A stretch of DNA of 64,000 nt from Heligmosomoides polygyrus polygyrus (GCA_947396885.1 OX377201.1:28621923-28685922), one strand, 5' to 3'. Positions 1 to 10,405 are shown, counted from the first letter of the stretch. Notes: a model not told the origin generated them from the letters alone. Numbers and translations are program-made.

Positions 1-42
1 GAGAGTCTACATATTCCTCCGAAAAACATGGAATAGTCGTAC

Positions 43-145
43 CACATTCCGTCGGAAGCCTTGAAGAACAGCAACACAGCCCCGAACGATTGAAGAATAT
101 TCAGGAACGAAAGCATTATGCAGTACAAATAGAAGGAGCATTTGC
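43..145 (-). CDS. tpra-1: tpra-1 exon 8 (TM6), partial knowledge of its end
   Basis: The acceptor is CTTCTCTGTTTAG. It encodes KCSFYLYCIMLSFLNILQSF, GAVLLFF (TM6) and KASDGMW. The chosen donor is ATGTG|GTACGA, because the residues beyond it no longer resemble the family. The reading frame stays open to position 1, so a later donor such as ATAT|GTAGAC cannot be excluded. Confidence 0.8.
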
Positions 146-3100
146 CTAAACAGAGAAGCTGTTAGACGAGCTTCATCTCACTCGTTCTTTGATTGGCCAC
201 TGCGAAATTGAAATGTTATTAGGAAACCCTCCCTGCTATGAACGACGGTTGAATCTCCACCCTTACTTTCAGCGCTAGTATGTTCTCATACAAAATTGTT
301 TAGGCCTTCTTGGAAAAATGTTCTGTGATTTGAAGGAACAATCTTGACGACAACATGAAGTTGTAAACTCAGTGGCTTCACAACTTGCATGACATCTGTG
401 CAAGAACCAACGTAAACCGAGAAGGCAAGAATCCACTTCAACGTCGAATTGGACATTTTTCAAATCAAATGGGGCACCATTCGAGCTGGACACTCGTGTA
501 GGCTACCCTGAGACTTTGAAACCAATGTGAACTCTTCAAGATCGAGACGATTTACAAGATAAACTACAGACTCTCCAGGGGTCGGATTCATCAACGACTT
601 GCATAATTTTAACAGAGAATTCACAGCGGAAAACTCAGATAACGCGGCTTTTTAAGCGATATATTGAGCGATAAGCCGCGTTATCTGAGTTTTCCCCTGT
701 GAATTCTCTGTTAAAGTTATGTAATTCGCTGATGAATGCGACCCCAGTGTGTTTGGAACAATCTTTTGTTCAAGAACTTTATTGGACATTTTTAGATCCA
801 CAGCCCGAATGAGTGCAGAAAATTCATGACATTTTTATTATTTGGAAAAAATAGTGAGCTGAAATTTGTTTTAAGGCGCGGCGCAATAGAGCAGAAAATC
901 GCAGCAAAGCTTGCATTGAAAGACGAGATCGCGCCGTGCAGTCAAAAAGCTTGGCGATTTTTATCTGATTGATAGCGTAAATGCTGTTTACACGAAGCAT
1001 CAAAGTGAGAAGTTCCTTACAGATTTTTTTGCTGTGTCGTTTAGAACTGTGTATCACCATGCAAGCAGGAATTCTGCTATCAATCGAATAAAACTCGCTA
1101 AGTTTTGGACGATAGCATGGCGCAATCGCTTTTCTGGCACTAAAAATGGCTGTTTTCCTGCTCTTTAAAACGAGCCTTACACCACTATTTTTCATTCGAA
1201 AATGAGAGCTTCATAAAATATCTAAGCAATTTGTTCACTTGTTGGATTAGCGAAATAAAACTTCAAAGAAATCATATTAAAAATTGTCTTTGAGAAAACA
1301 TTATTGTAGCCCTTTTGGAGAGTCACTACTTTAATGTAGAAGAAGTTCGTTTCAATTTGGAAGAGTACGCTCTGATTTCAAAAGTCTAGGACTAACTTAA
1401 AAGAGTCTCCAATTTGACGTGATAAGTGTCCAATTTGTTTCAAATTGATTTGATTATAAAAGTATCCAATTCGACGCGAATATAATATATGTCAGAACGA
1501 CTGATGTAACTTCCACTTCACTTCCACAAAAAATGCTTCTATTCAACTTTTTCCTCTGCTCGACACAGCAAATGAGTCTATTGTCGACGAAACACTTTCT
1601 GTCGATCAGGAAAAGGATTACTTCGTACGGAAAATATCACTTACTTGGAAGCGTCACGTATCTTCTCACGCAAGTGATCGGCAAACAAAGAACGAAAAGG
1701 TATACCTGGAAAGAAAAGAGTATTTGAAGAAGGCATGATTCGTACACAGCATGTACACGCTCACATAAGGCGTCTACATAGTTAAGAACTCGGGTAATGT
1801 TTCGGAATGGTTCTATAATGGAACTAGATGTAAAATATCCCCGTCGTTAGCGAGTAAGCGAGCGAGGAGCGCAATAGGAGAAGCTACCAACTGGTGCACG
1901 CAATACGAGGTTCTTGATTCGAATTTCTCGCCCAGACCAAATCTTTTGCATCCCTCCGAGACAGTCCTCACCAGGCGACTATCTCAACGGTAGCTCGTAA
2001 CGGCCCAAGTGTTGTATATGGGTAGAATCGACTCTCAGGGAAACAACAAAATGCAAATATCTCGACCCCAATACCCTGCGCAGAGTTAGGGACGACGGAA
2101 GTTCGGCCGTTGGCGGCGTTAGCTCCATGACACCTGTGTTTCGTTAAGACTGCGCAATCCAAGGGATCCTTTTTGAACATTATCTTGACATCCGACGAAA
2201 AATGGATCCTTTGCGACGATCGTCGTCGCTCTGCGCAATGGCTGGACGAGAGTGAAAGTCCCAAGGAGATGCCGAAACCAAGTTGCCATTCAAAGAACAT
2301 CATGGTGACCGAATGGTGGACAATGGCTGGTGTAGTCCATTACATGTTCATGAAGACCGGAGAGACTATCACAGCGGAGAAGCACTGTGCCGAATTTGAA
2401 GTGGTGCACCAGAAATTGGTTGGAAAAACAGCCGGCTTTGGTCAACTGAAGAGGCCCAATCCTACATCATGACAACGCGCGGCCTCACGTTTCAAAAATT
2501 GTCGTCCAGAAACTGGATGAATTAGGATACGAATCTCTGCTACATCCAGCATATTTACCAGATCTGTCACCTACAGTTTTCAAGCATTTAGATCGTTATA
2601 TGAAGGATAAAAAATTCAGCAAGCAAGACATGCCGAAAATGACTTATTATGTTTTATTATTTCTCGAAGTTCTGATTGTTGCAAAGATGGAATGTCTGAG
2701 CTACTGTCGCGTTGGGAAAAGTGATCTAATTGTAATGGTGCTTATTTCGATTTGAAAATTGCTTCCAAGCAAAGTTATGATCTGTCAAAGTTTTCAGCCA
2801 AAAACGGCCATATACAACGACCTAAAAAAACGGCCAAGCTCGTTTTCTATCGCCATTCGCAGACTGGGCAGGAAGGCAGAAAGTGGCTGTCAATGTGCCA
2901 TTGAATAATGTCCCAACGTAACGACCACATGAAACGATCACATGTTAGTCAATGCTTTATAGTATACGCCGCGCTCTCTAACTTACTGACGGCTCGACTG
3001 ATGACCTCCAGTGGACGACCAATGAACAAGTCGCCGTTTTATATTCCCAGACAATTCCAATTTCTCCCATCTTGAAATCTCGGCATTGTCGTTTTATACG

Positions 3101-6100
3101 ACTTGTTCTTCTTTGCCATTGAGGCTTTTAGGTGGAATATTTATTTATGGCCTGACGTTTCGACCCCGTCGTCGACTTCGTAGGCCCAGAACTTCGCTAC
3201 TGGTCATCGACTAACTCTGAGTGGCAGCGCAATCACTACTCTCCAGCGGTGACATTCTGGGCCTCCGAAGACGACGATACGATCGAAACGTTAGGCCATA
3301 AATATTTCACCTAAAAACTTCGTTGGCAAAGAAAAACAAAACTTCCAAGACAAGTCTAACAGCAATTAATTGGCTTCAAAGATATAGAGAGCTTGCTTGG
3401 CCTTAACGGAAAATCCGAAACAGGATCCTATAACCGTGTGCACGCAACAGCCAAGGCCTGCTCAGACAGTGCTACCGCGTGCTTTGACGGAAGTGAAGTT
3501 GTGGATAACAAGCGCAAGGTCGTTGTAAGTGGTACTGGTGAAGCGCTCCGGACTACCAAATGCTGGTGACCCGTAAAAGATTGGTTTTTGGCATCTGACC
3601 AACCCACACCGGGGTTTGACTGTCGCCGTTGAACTCAACTAGAGAAAAATTGACTCACAAGTGCGAAAGCGGCAGAGGTGAGCATCCAGAATAGTAATCC
3701 CCCTTCCGAATGAAGGTCGAAGAAACCGTCGGTGATTGACTGCAACGAGTCCGTTTCAGAAGGCAAACGTCAACACACAGTGGGGCTTCATCAGCAGCGC
3801 ACCAACCTGATCGATAAGTTTGAGTTCGAGCACAGACTGTATACCGGTATGCGCAAGACTGATGAGTAGTGTCGCAATCAGAGCTCTTCTGATGCTGGTT
3901 GAGCTGTCGAGATGACCTGCAACGGACGAAATCCTCAACAGATTCTCCATACTTTTGCAGTGAGATGGTTAGGAATTTCACCTACCAAATAGAAGAGCAA
4001 ACGTCAACACGCTCAACTCGGAAGTCATGTAGAAAAACTTGAGTGAAATCCAAAGAGCCTGAAAAGACGCTCAGCTGTGTGTATTCATAGAATCGAAAAA
4101 TCCATTTGGACACTCACCTTATCAACGAGCTCTCCCACTGGATTCGTTGCACTGATTGACATCGATACGATGCACCGCAACACATTCATTATGGTGGTAA
4201 GATAAACCTGAAGATGTCAAATTATAACGTATCTATGATTCTCACTATATTTTAATACTTCTCACCTATTCTATTTTTATGCATTTATACAATTTTCGAG
4301 TTGAGTTGGACAATTTAAATCAAATTCGACACTCTTCCATGCTAGCCTAAGACATTTAAAATCTAAGCGATCTCTTCCAAATCGAGATGAGCTTTCTCCA
4401 CACTAAACTAGGGATTCTTAAAAAAAAGTTAGAATAATTGGTACATGTCGCGTAGGTGGGCAGCATTGATAGGTAGGAGCCCACCAGCCAATAATGACCA
4501 ACCAGAGCACAGCCCGAACACGTGGCAGCCCATCAGGGTACCGACTGAATACGCCCTCTCTGAACGGCATGCCCATTCAATGCGGTCTGATTGGTTTAGA
4601 CGTACCCACCTACCAATGCTGCTCACCTACGCGACAAATACCAAAAATTATTGTAATCACCTTTTTCCGTCTGTAGTTCAACTTGCCTGAAGGTCGTTTC
4701 AATTTGAAAGAGTTCGCGTTGATTTCAAAAGTCTTAAAGCTAGCTTAGAAGAATATTTTACTGCATCACTATCTATCTACTATTTTAGTCAGCGCCAGGT
4801 AGTTAAAAGGGAAACATTTATTCGAACAAAGAAGCGAAAGAACCCTTGCTGGGAGAGGTCTGAAGGCGGAATCAAGAACCGCGTTCATTCATAGCCTCAC
4901 GAAAAGGAAAAGCTGATATTTAGCGAAGGTAATCACAGTAGGAAGGAGGATCTTGTCGGACGCAGAAGCCTCACACTACAAAGCGAAATTTCCTCACCCG
5001 GTTCACATTTCATGGAGAGAACCAGCACACCATGGGAATCGTGTGGTAGCTCTCTAAGGGCACGTCGTGACTTTTAAGAAGGAACACATCCAGAATACCA
5101 CCAAAGCGGTACACCATGCGAATGTGGGCGGAATGAGATGTGAGGTAGCCAGCACATCATAGCCGATACGAGCACCGTACACGCGCTCCCTGGCTGACAG
5201 ACACATTCGAGGCGGCCTTACTGCCTGGTGCGCCCCTACGTGCAAATGCTGACCACATTCGCGACAAGGGCAGAAAAGCGCAGCATCCCCAATATAATGT
5301 GGCCCAATATCTACAGTAAGATGTACATTAAACAACCCTATAATGTGGCGTGTAGCGCAGTCGGAGGAGGCGCCGGCTGTCGCGTGCTCCGATACCAGGT
5401 TCCTGGTTCGGATTTTCCGCCCAGGCCAACCAAGCTTTCCACAACTTCGGAGTCGGTGAATTGGTACTAGACTTATCTGGGAAGGATAGAGCGCTGACTT
5501 GTTCATCGGCTGACCACCGCAAGTCATTGTATCGCCAAATACGCATTCAAATCGCCTCCACGACATCCCCTAGAAGGAGAATGCGTGGCGCATTCCAAAA
5601 GGGATTGAGTAACGTCCTTTATCCTTCTATTATAATGTGGCGTATAACATGGCGAAGGTATCTTGTTAACTGATGTCATCGCACCGTCGGATAGTCGCTA
5701 TTTCAGGCTCTCGCGCCAGCAGGATTTAGCAAAAATAAAGACTTAACTAATGAAGGAAATAACTGAACATCAAAATTATTAACTGAAAATAAAAAGGCTC
5801 TTGCAGTGAATAAATAATGAATAAATGATGTTGGACGCACCAATACAAAGAAAGCCTTGAAGACGGGACTCTTCGAGCTAGTGATCTTCTTCAGCACATG
5901 CCTCGCATTGATCAGCAAGAATAACAAGAAGAGTAGATTTGGCGCTAATATCGCTAAATCCCAGTATCGAACCCTGAAAATATATTTTTCAGTGAATATT
6001 TGAAATCTGCAAAATTCAGTTATTGTAAGAATTTGTTAATGGTAATGGTGAAGCATGAAAAACCGAACTACACACTATTCCACAACACCTTCAACCGGTC

Positions 6101-9100
6101 CACATTTCATGAAAAAGAACCATCGTTGCCAGATATTTATTGCCCAACAGAACTAATGAAGTATGCCAAAAAAATTTCACTGTACAACCCACTTCCAGTT
6201 TAATTAGATAGCTATTATCGATTGTCTGCGCTCGGCTAAAAAACATCTGTTCCGTCGTTCCTTCCTTGAAGTTCCATCGCTTTTATAAAGGCGACAACGC
6301 CGAAACCCTAAGCCAAATAAATTTTGATTCGAATCCTGGTCAACAGCTTCCACTTCATTTTCCTGTTAACTATGAAAAAGAGCACCAGTCACCATGACAC
6401 TGTTTCTTGCAATTTTCCAGATGGACATGGCTAATAGCCACGACGCAGTTAATCACAGTTAATAGGGTATTAGCATAGTTTAATACACATTAAATTAATA
6501 GACAGACGTAGGAGAAAGTGAACAAGGTAACTTACTCTGGTTGAATGGTGGTCAATTCGTGTGTCTCACGTAAGTTTCTGTGCGGTGAGCGCGAAACACC
6601 CTAGAGGTGACGACAACTGAACCTCTTCATCACCTATGCTAAGGCGGTGCTCTACCACTGAGCTATACCCCACCTGGCGCGCATGGATTTGAATCAGGAA
6701 TGCACACTTAACGGTTAACGATTCAATGAAACGAATTAACCGCATTTCCTATGAATTATGGCTTAACGATTCACGGAAGGCTTCATAAAATTAACTCTAT
6801 TTTTAAAGAATCTTTTAGAATTCGCAAGGAACCGATGGTCCATTCATAATTTTGCTGTCCTCAGTCTGAAGACGAATTTCTGAAAAAAATCACCCTAAAA
6901 TAGCAAAGGCTGGTGAAAATAATTGATGGTAGGGTGCTAAATGGGGCGCTCTTAAGCTGAAAGGAAAGCCCTAGATGTAGTCCTGTGCCCCTTCCATGCC
7001 CACCATTCCTCTCCTGAACTTGATCGACAGCCCTCATATCATAGATAACGAAGCAACCACTGAGATCAAATTTTAAGAAAAGAGGTGGAGTGGGAATGGA
7101 AATGTACAATTTCCACGTCAAACTCTCAGCTCTCAAAACTTTCAAAATCAAAGCGGGTGTCGTCCAAATTTGGCGAAACACTCTGATTTAACACAAATCT
7201 TGGATTTAAAAAATTTACTGTCTCTTTTAAAATATCAACTGCCAAAAACGCGAGTGCAGTGCAACGCCTAAATGCCACGAAATTTCAATTTTTAGATAAA
7301 TTGCTGATCAAGGTCTTTTCAAAGTGCAAGAAAGAATCAATTTTTACTGTTTTACAAGAAGAGGTCGCTCCATGCACTCGTCCTCGGTTTTCTTTGGATT
7401 AATATGTAGTGGGAATGCTGCTTAATGAAAGTGGGGTGATGTTTTTGCTCTCAATAAAATGAAAATCGATAAGCACTAAACAACCACATATGTATATGGC
7501 GCGATATTTTCCTAAAACACATTGAAAAACTGGAGGTTTCAGCTCTTGAAGATAAGTTCAAAACAATTTTGCAGCTAACAGAAAAAATATTCTTTTACTG
7601 GTTTAGAAGGTCTTTTATCGTTTACTTCCGATAATTACCATGGTTTCCTATGTCCGTGGTAGTTTTCGTGCTCCAATGATAACGGGTGCGGTATCACACA
7701 CTGCGTATAATATTTTACGATTTTCCGGCAAGGGTCCTTATTTCTCTTCTTCTCCTGCCTTTCTCTGCTCATTCTTCCACCTTTTCTTTCTCCTCACCGC
7801 TATAGTTGTTATGCTTGTTTGTTTTACCCACCTTTCCTTGCTTCCTTATAGTCGCTTCGGCTGTTTTATGTCCGGTTTTGTCGAAATACCATTGCGATGC
7901 TTACAGGTGTCGCACTTCAGCGGAAGGAGCGACTACTTCGGAGATGGATCTTGTCCAGGTACGTTGTTTTTATACATCCTTAAGAGCTTCCCTCCTTACT
8001 GAGGAGTTCCGGGGAAGCTCTTATTTTCTTTTATTTCTCTTACATTCGTCTAAGGGTAGGAACGAAACGAATGTAAGAACGTAAGATTAATTTTTATTGT
8101 TCTGTTTTAATTCATGATAACTCAAACACTCTATTCACGTTTTGCAGCTAGCGACTTTCACTGAAAACCATATTTCTTCTTTCGAATTGAAAATTTAGCA
8201 CAGCCTTTCTAAATTAACCCCTATTTAATTTGGTAGAATTTGTAAAGTGCGTAGTTTGATTTCAAAAGCGCTCAGTTTCCCTTATACATGTCCAGATGGA
8301 TATAAACGTGATGTAGAAAAGGGATCCTTTCGTTTTAAAAATTCATTTAAAAAAATTAACGCCTGGACGTCATCCGGAGTTTTTGTACTAATGTGAAGTT
8401 TGATCGAACTGGTTGTGAAAACCATATGACCATACGAACCACTATATGTGACTTCAGATTTCATTTAGTGCATGTTCCGTTGCCAAACTGCAAATGGGCA
8501 CCATAAAACACCATACCGGCACCATAAAGCAATCTGGGTCTATGCTTCTTTGAATTTAAATTGAACACCTTGCAGATCAAAACTAGGACCTTCAAAAATA
8601 GGCTAATTACCTTCATAAAAGCTTCGTATAATTGTTAAAGAATGTATGACTTCCTTGAAAATTTTTAGACCTCAAAAGTGAGCACAATGTTAGAACTTCA
8701 CATTTTTTCAGGAAAAAGAAGGATTCTAGGCATATTTCAAATGAAATTAAATAAGACGAAAAGACAAAAACAAACGAATTGAAAATTAAAAATATTAAAA
8801 ATATTCCTCACATTTTTCACCTGCCTTTGACAAAGTGCTGCAGACTGCAAGAAAAGCGGTAATTTGTGATGGCATTACAGAAAGAGATCTCGCCATGCGC
8901 TCGTCCAGCAGGAGGTTCCTTGCGTGGTCCGCCATACCCGAAGCCGGCAAGCCTGGCGTGGCCCGCACGTCCAGCGTCAGGCGACGGCGAAGCAGGCGAC
9001 TGACGCTGGTTTATGGTAATCCAGACATTGTATTCACTTTTTGGGCAAGTGAGTTATAATATTTCAAAGAAAAGTTCACGGGAATTTTTTAATGGAAAAA

Positions 9101-9519
9101 TGACCCTTGGGTCTCCACGCCGAGTTTAATATTAAAGAATCTGGTTTTAATTTTTGAGAGGCTCAGGTCGTCTCCAACAAAGTGGCGGTTTGATTTAAGA
9201 AGTGCCTGTATGGACGTGAAGGTGGTCTAATCGTAAGAGCAAACTCAGCCTGACCAGAAAACATAAACAGCAGCAAGAAACTGAATCGGAATCAGAGTAA
9301 AAGCAACCAGTCTCACCCAAGTATAGGCAGCTCGTACAACAGCACATCTCGGCAGAATCCCTTGATCACGGTGTGTGTTTCTCCGTCAATAAATGAATTG
9401 TTCGGGAAAATATCCACAATCCACTCCGGAGTCTGTTCGGGAATCTCGTGTGTGAAATTCGAAAATCGAGCCTCACCGAGGCTCGTGCCCGGATTGTCCG
9501 GGAACAGCACTGACATTCT
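43..9519 (-). CDS. tpra-1: TPRA1/GPR175-family seven-transmembrane protein, split gene, C-terminus off the window
   Basis: Join on the minus strand: 9516-9317, 5973-5841, 4207-4118, 4058-3986, 3916-3807, 3739-3659, 1705-1645, 145-about 43. Every junction has GT..AG and matching phase, and the joined protein (over 280 residues) follows the TPRA1 (GPR175/TPRA40) family from its extracellular N-terminus into TM6. Landmarks seen are VRYWDL before TM1, SELSV..FALLFGHL at TM3, DLHSEGGLLFW before TM5, and LPSKCSFYLY then LNILQSFGAVLLFF at TM6. The family is a conserved, poorly understood orphan 7TM receptor group in animal membranes; ligand and function cannot be inferred here. The start is the ATG 3 nt after a TTTTCAG acceptor, as expected for spliced-leader trans-splicing. 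No stop or frameshift is seen in the eight exons. TM7 and the tail should lie left of position 1. Family identity comes from recalled similarity, not a search. Confidence 0.92.
436..1486. mobile_element. MITE-A copy 1 with nested MITE-B
   Basis: The ends are inverted repeats: ACGTCGAATTGGACATTTTT on the left and ATCCAATTCGACGCG on the right. The inner part shares with copies at 20149 and 56521 the GCATGGCGCAATC region and the CTGCTCTTTAAAACGAG segment. It has no transposase. It sits in tpra-1 intron 7 and is interrupted by the palindrome at 578-745. Confidence 0.7.
578..745. mobile_element. MITE-B copy 1, nearly perfect palindrome
   Basis: The left arm starts GGGGTCGGATTCATCAACGA; the right arm ends with its reverse complement in GATGAATGCGACCCC. 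The arms share AACAGAGAATTCACAG and GATAACGCGGCTT around a short centre. A second copy lies at 48740-48910. It is nested inside MITE-A. Confidence 0.85.
1645..1705 (-). CDS. tpra-1: tpra-1 exon 7 (end of TM5)
   Basis: The acceptor TTTTCTTTCCAG precedes 20 codons VYLFVLCLPITCVRRYVTLP plus one base, and the donor is A|GTAAGTG. The split Ser codon is completed by exon 8 (LPS-KCSFY), matching the family's LPSRRSFY-type junction. It is too short for a normal ORF filter and was found by extending the family match. Confidence 0.92.
1863..1964 (+). repeat. SINE-1 5' fragment
   Basis: The head region with a decayed A box and the GGTTCTTGATTCGAATTTCT B-box segment is recognisable, then the match stops. 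It lies in tpra-1 intron 6 next to the mariner pseudogene. Confidence 0.5.
2123..2755 (+). pseudogene. Decayed mariner transposase
   Basis: Remnants of a mariner (D,D34D) cut-and-paste transposase, antisense to tpra-1 inside intron 6. The order is LHDTCVSLRLRNPRDPF (2123-2173), then after a frameshift LTSDEKW with the first catalytic Asp at 2194-2196, then RRRSAQWLDE, IMVTEWW and GETIT. After a second frameshift comes HHDNARPHVSK with the second Asp near 2471. The third motif is altered (PDLSPTVFK instead of PDLAPSDYH), so the last catalytic Asp is lost. Upstream 1964-2122 may hold more of the N-terminus but no frame is convincing. It is a different, older subfamily from the mariners at 32196 and 46170. 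It is inactive. Confidence 0.85.
2998..3487 (-). repeat. SINE-1 copy split by a foldback element
   Basis: The 3' and middle parts (2998-3090) and the 5' part (3350-3487, with AAATCCGAAACAGGATCC and CTGCTCAGACAGTGCTA) are collinear with the SINE-1 consensus and separated by the palindrome at 3096-3347. It lies in tpra-1 intron 6 in the sense orientation. Confidence 0.75.
3096..3347. mobile_element. Foldback element with about 90-nt arms
   Basis: The left arm contains TTCTTCTTTGCC, TTTTAGGTGGAATATTTAT, GGCCTGACGTTTCGA and AGGCCCAGAA. The right arm is the inverted copy (TTCTGGGCCT, TCGAAACGTTAGGCC, AAATATTTCACCTAAAA, GGCAAAGAAAAAC). There is a short unique centre and no coding capacity. Confidence 0.8.
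3659..3739 (-). CDS. tpra-1: tpra-1 exon 6 (loop and TM5)
   Basis: The 27-codon exon lies between CGTTGCAG and CTT|GTGAGT. It encodes SITDGFFDLHSEGGLLFWML and TSAAFAL; the D-x-HxxGG-x-FW pattern is the conserved loop before TM5 in this family. A 1953-nt intron follows, holding a mariner pseudogene and a SINE-1 copy split by a foldback. Confidence 0.92.
3807..3916 (-). CDS. tpra-1: tpra-1 exon 5 (TM4)
   Basis: The acceptor is CCGTTGCAG and the donor GATCAG|GTTGGT. The first GT completes Gly, then HLDSSTSIRRALIATLLISL begins TM4, ending in VLELKLIDQ at phase 0. The introns on either side are 69 and 67 nt. Confidence 0.93.
3986..4058 (-). CDS. tpra-1: tpra-1 exon 4 (TM3)
   Basis: The acceptor is GCGTCTTTTCAG. 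The 73-nt exon encodes ALWISLKFFYMTSELSVLTF and ALLF. Of two overlapping donors, TTTG|GTAGGT is chosen because it alone keeps exon 5 in the family frame (phase 1, rebuilding the Gly of FGHL). The alternative donor 4 nt downstream would give a cysteine-rich unrelated frame. Confidence 0.92.
4118..4207 (-). CDS. tpra-1: tpra-1 exon 3 (TM2)
   Basis: The exon is exactly 30 codons between GACATCTTCAG and AAG|GTGAGT. It encodes VYLTTIMNVLRCIVSMSISA and a short loop ending in VDK, continuing TM2 in phase. A 59-nt intron follows. Confidence 0.93.
4281..4763. mobile_element. MITE-A copy 2, truncated, with nested MITE-C
   Basis: The left end ATACAATTTTCGAGTTGAGT and the pattern ATGAGCTTTCTCCACACTAA match the family. 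The right part (CCTGAAGGTCGTTTCAATTT to GCTAGCTTAGAAGA) is its inverted partner, but the outer right TIR is missing. It lies in tpra-1 intron 2. Confidence 0.65.
4437..4646. mobile_element. MITE-C copy 1
   Basis: About 30-nt terminal inverted repeats: GTCGCGTAGGTGGGCAGCAT on the left and ATGCTGCTCACCTACGCGAC on the right, with an inner unique region of about 130 bp. It is inserted into MITE-A. A second copy lies at 47568-47750. Confidence 0.8.
5352..5630 (+). mobile_element. SINE-1, full length, with target-site duplication
   Basis: It starts GTAGCGCAGTCGGAGGAGG (A box) and has GGTTCCTGGTTCGGATTTTC (B box) about 50 nt on. It ends AACGTCCTTTATCCTTCTAT. It is flanked by the perfect 13-bp duplication TATAATGTGGCGT at 5339-5351 and 5631-5643, which proves insertion as a unit. 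It sits antisense in tpra-1 intron 2. Confidence 0.93.
5841..5973 (-). CDS. tpra-1: tpra-1 exon 2 (TM1 and start of TM2)
   Basis: The acceptor is ATATATTTTCAG and the donor TTG|GTGCGT. One G completes the split codon, then 44 codons begin VRYWDLAILAPNLLFLLFLL (TM1), followed by a basic loop with KKITSSKSP and the start of TM2 (FKAFFVL). It ends in phase 0. The preceding intron is 3343 nt and the following one 1633 nt. Confidence 0.92.
6597..6671 (-). pseudogene. tRNA-Ala(AGC)-like pseudogene
   Basis: Read on the minus strand it begins GGGGTATAGCTCAGTGGTAG, the usual 5' half of a eukaryotic tRNA-Ala, and has an anticodon-loop-like TTAGCAT. The anticodon stem is mispaired and the T arm (GAGGTTCAGTTG..) lacks a normal 7-nt loop, so it is a dead copy or a SINE head rather than a working tRNA. 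It lies in tpra-1 intron 1. Confidence 0.6.
6672..8960. other. tpra-1 intron 1, mostly unrecognised
   Basis: AT-rich intron sequence. Around 7240-7400 and 8700-8905 are short similarities to the inner part of MITE-A (CTCCATGCACTCGTC and GCCATGCGCTCGTCC). A hydrophobic open frame at 7640-8002 has no splice or family support. Nothing else could be assigned. Confidence 0.4.
8971..9009. repeat. GC-rich hairpin
   Basis: CCAGCGTCAG at 8971-8980 and its exact complement CTGACGCTGG at 9000-9009, with further near-pairing inside, in a small GC-rich island of an AT-rich intron. Confidence 0.6.
9317..9519 (-). CDS. tpra-1: tpra-1 exon 1 (N-terminal ectodomain)
   Basis: The acceptor is TTGTTTTCAG and the exon starts AGAATG, so the ATG at 9516-9514 has almost no 5' UTR, the layout of a trans-spliced nematode mRNA. 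It encodes about 66 residues rich in acidic and polar residues with two N-glycosylation sequons (NFT and NNS), ending CRDVLLYELPILG, which corresponds to the conserved C-x(3)-LLYE segment before TM1. The donor GG|GTGAGA leaves phase 2, which the single G at the start of exon 2 completes. Confidence 0.88.
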
Positions 9520-9747
9520 CTGAAAACAAGTCACCTTATGCAACACACGACGGGCTGGACTTGAGCGTTAGTAGGCGAAGAACGACAATGCGACGACAAT
9601 TCGTGAGAAATGGAGAAATCGCACATGGTTTTTTGAAGAGAGAAGCCTGGGTGCTACACAGAAATGAGCGTACTCCTACTAGTACTTCTCATATCTAGCA
9701 ACGTAGGACCATATAAACGGTAACTAGATCCTACACGAAATAAAGTG

Positions 9748-10055
9748 TAAAAGGGATAAAACACTGCGCTAATCAATCCCTTTTGGTATTAGCTAGCGCA
9801 GTGTTTTACAGACATTCTACTTCTACGTAATACCGTAAAGACCATTTACATGTGTATTCGACCTACACAGTGAAATTCACTGGCCAGTCGACCTCACTGT
9901 CAGTGCTGTATCCTTTTTCCAGGCAAGGCTGATAGCAACTCATCACCCCGGAGGCATGGAGGGTTTGTTTTCTCTGGGCGAGAATCCGAACCAAGAGCCT
10001 AGATTCGGGCGCAAATGACAGCTGACGCCTTCCCTGACTGCTCTACAACTTGCCC
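9748..10055 (-). repeat. SINE-1 copy, diverged, carrying a hairpin
   Basis: Matches include CTAATCAATCCCTTTTGG, ACATTCTACTTCTACG, CATCACCCCGGAGGCATGGA and GGGCGAGAATCCGAACCAAG. Near its 3' end is a 15-bp perfect inverted repeat (TAAAACACTGCGCTA at 9757-9771 and its complement at 9794-9808). Confidence 0.7.
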
Positions 10056-10405
10056 ATAGATGAAGCAAAAAGGGAAAGAGAATTCGCTGTCAAAAGGGAA
10101 AACAAAACAGAACGACGCCGAACCTCCATCCAGAAAACAATCAGCGTTGAACGAATTCTGAGTTCGACTCCCCGCTCCCTGTCCTCTAGACTTCATATGT
10201 AGTCGCACACAAGCTTTATTGCGCTTTATAGAGCGTTCCATGTATCTTGCATCCGTACAGTATCACGAACAAGATTTTTCAAAGGAATTTAACACGCGCT
10301 GAACTGAATGTGATCATAATTTACACCTTTTTAACAGCAGAGAGTCTCGTCATATCGAGGATTATTTTCTTTTTCGAAGTAGATGAAAATAAGCATTGAC
10401 TATTC

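Noticed and set aside
43..145. A frameshift in tpra-1 exon 8
   Set aside because: A first reading dropped two bases; re-reading GCTGTGTTGCTG restores one open frame matching TM6.
6597..6671. Functional tRNA-Ala gene
   Set aside because: The anticodon stem is mispaired and the T arm abnormal.
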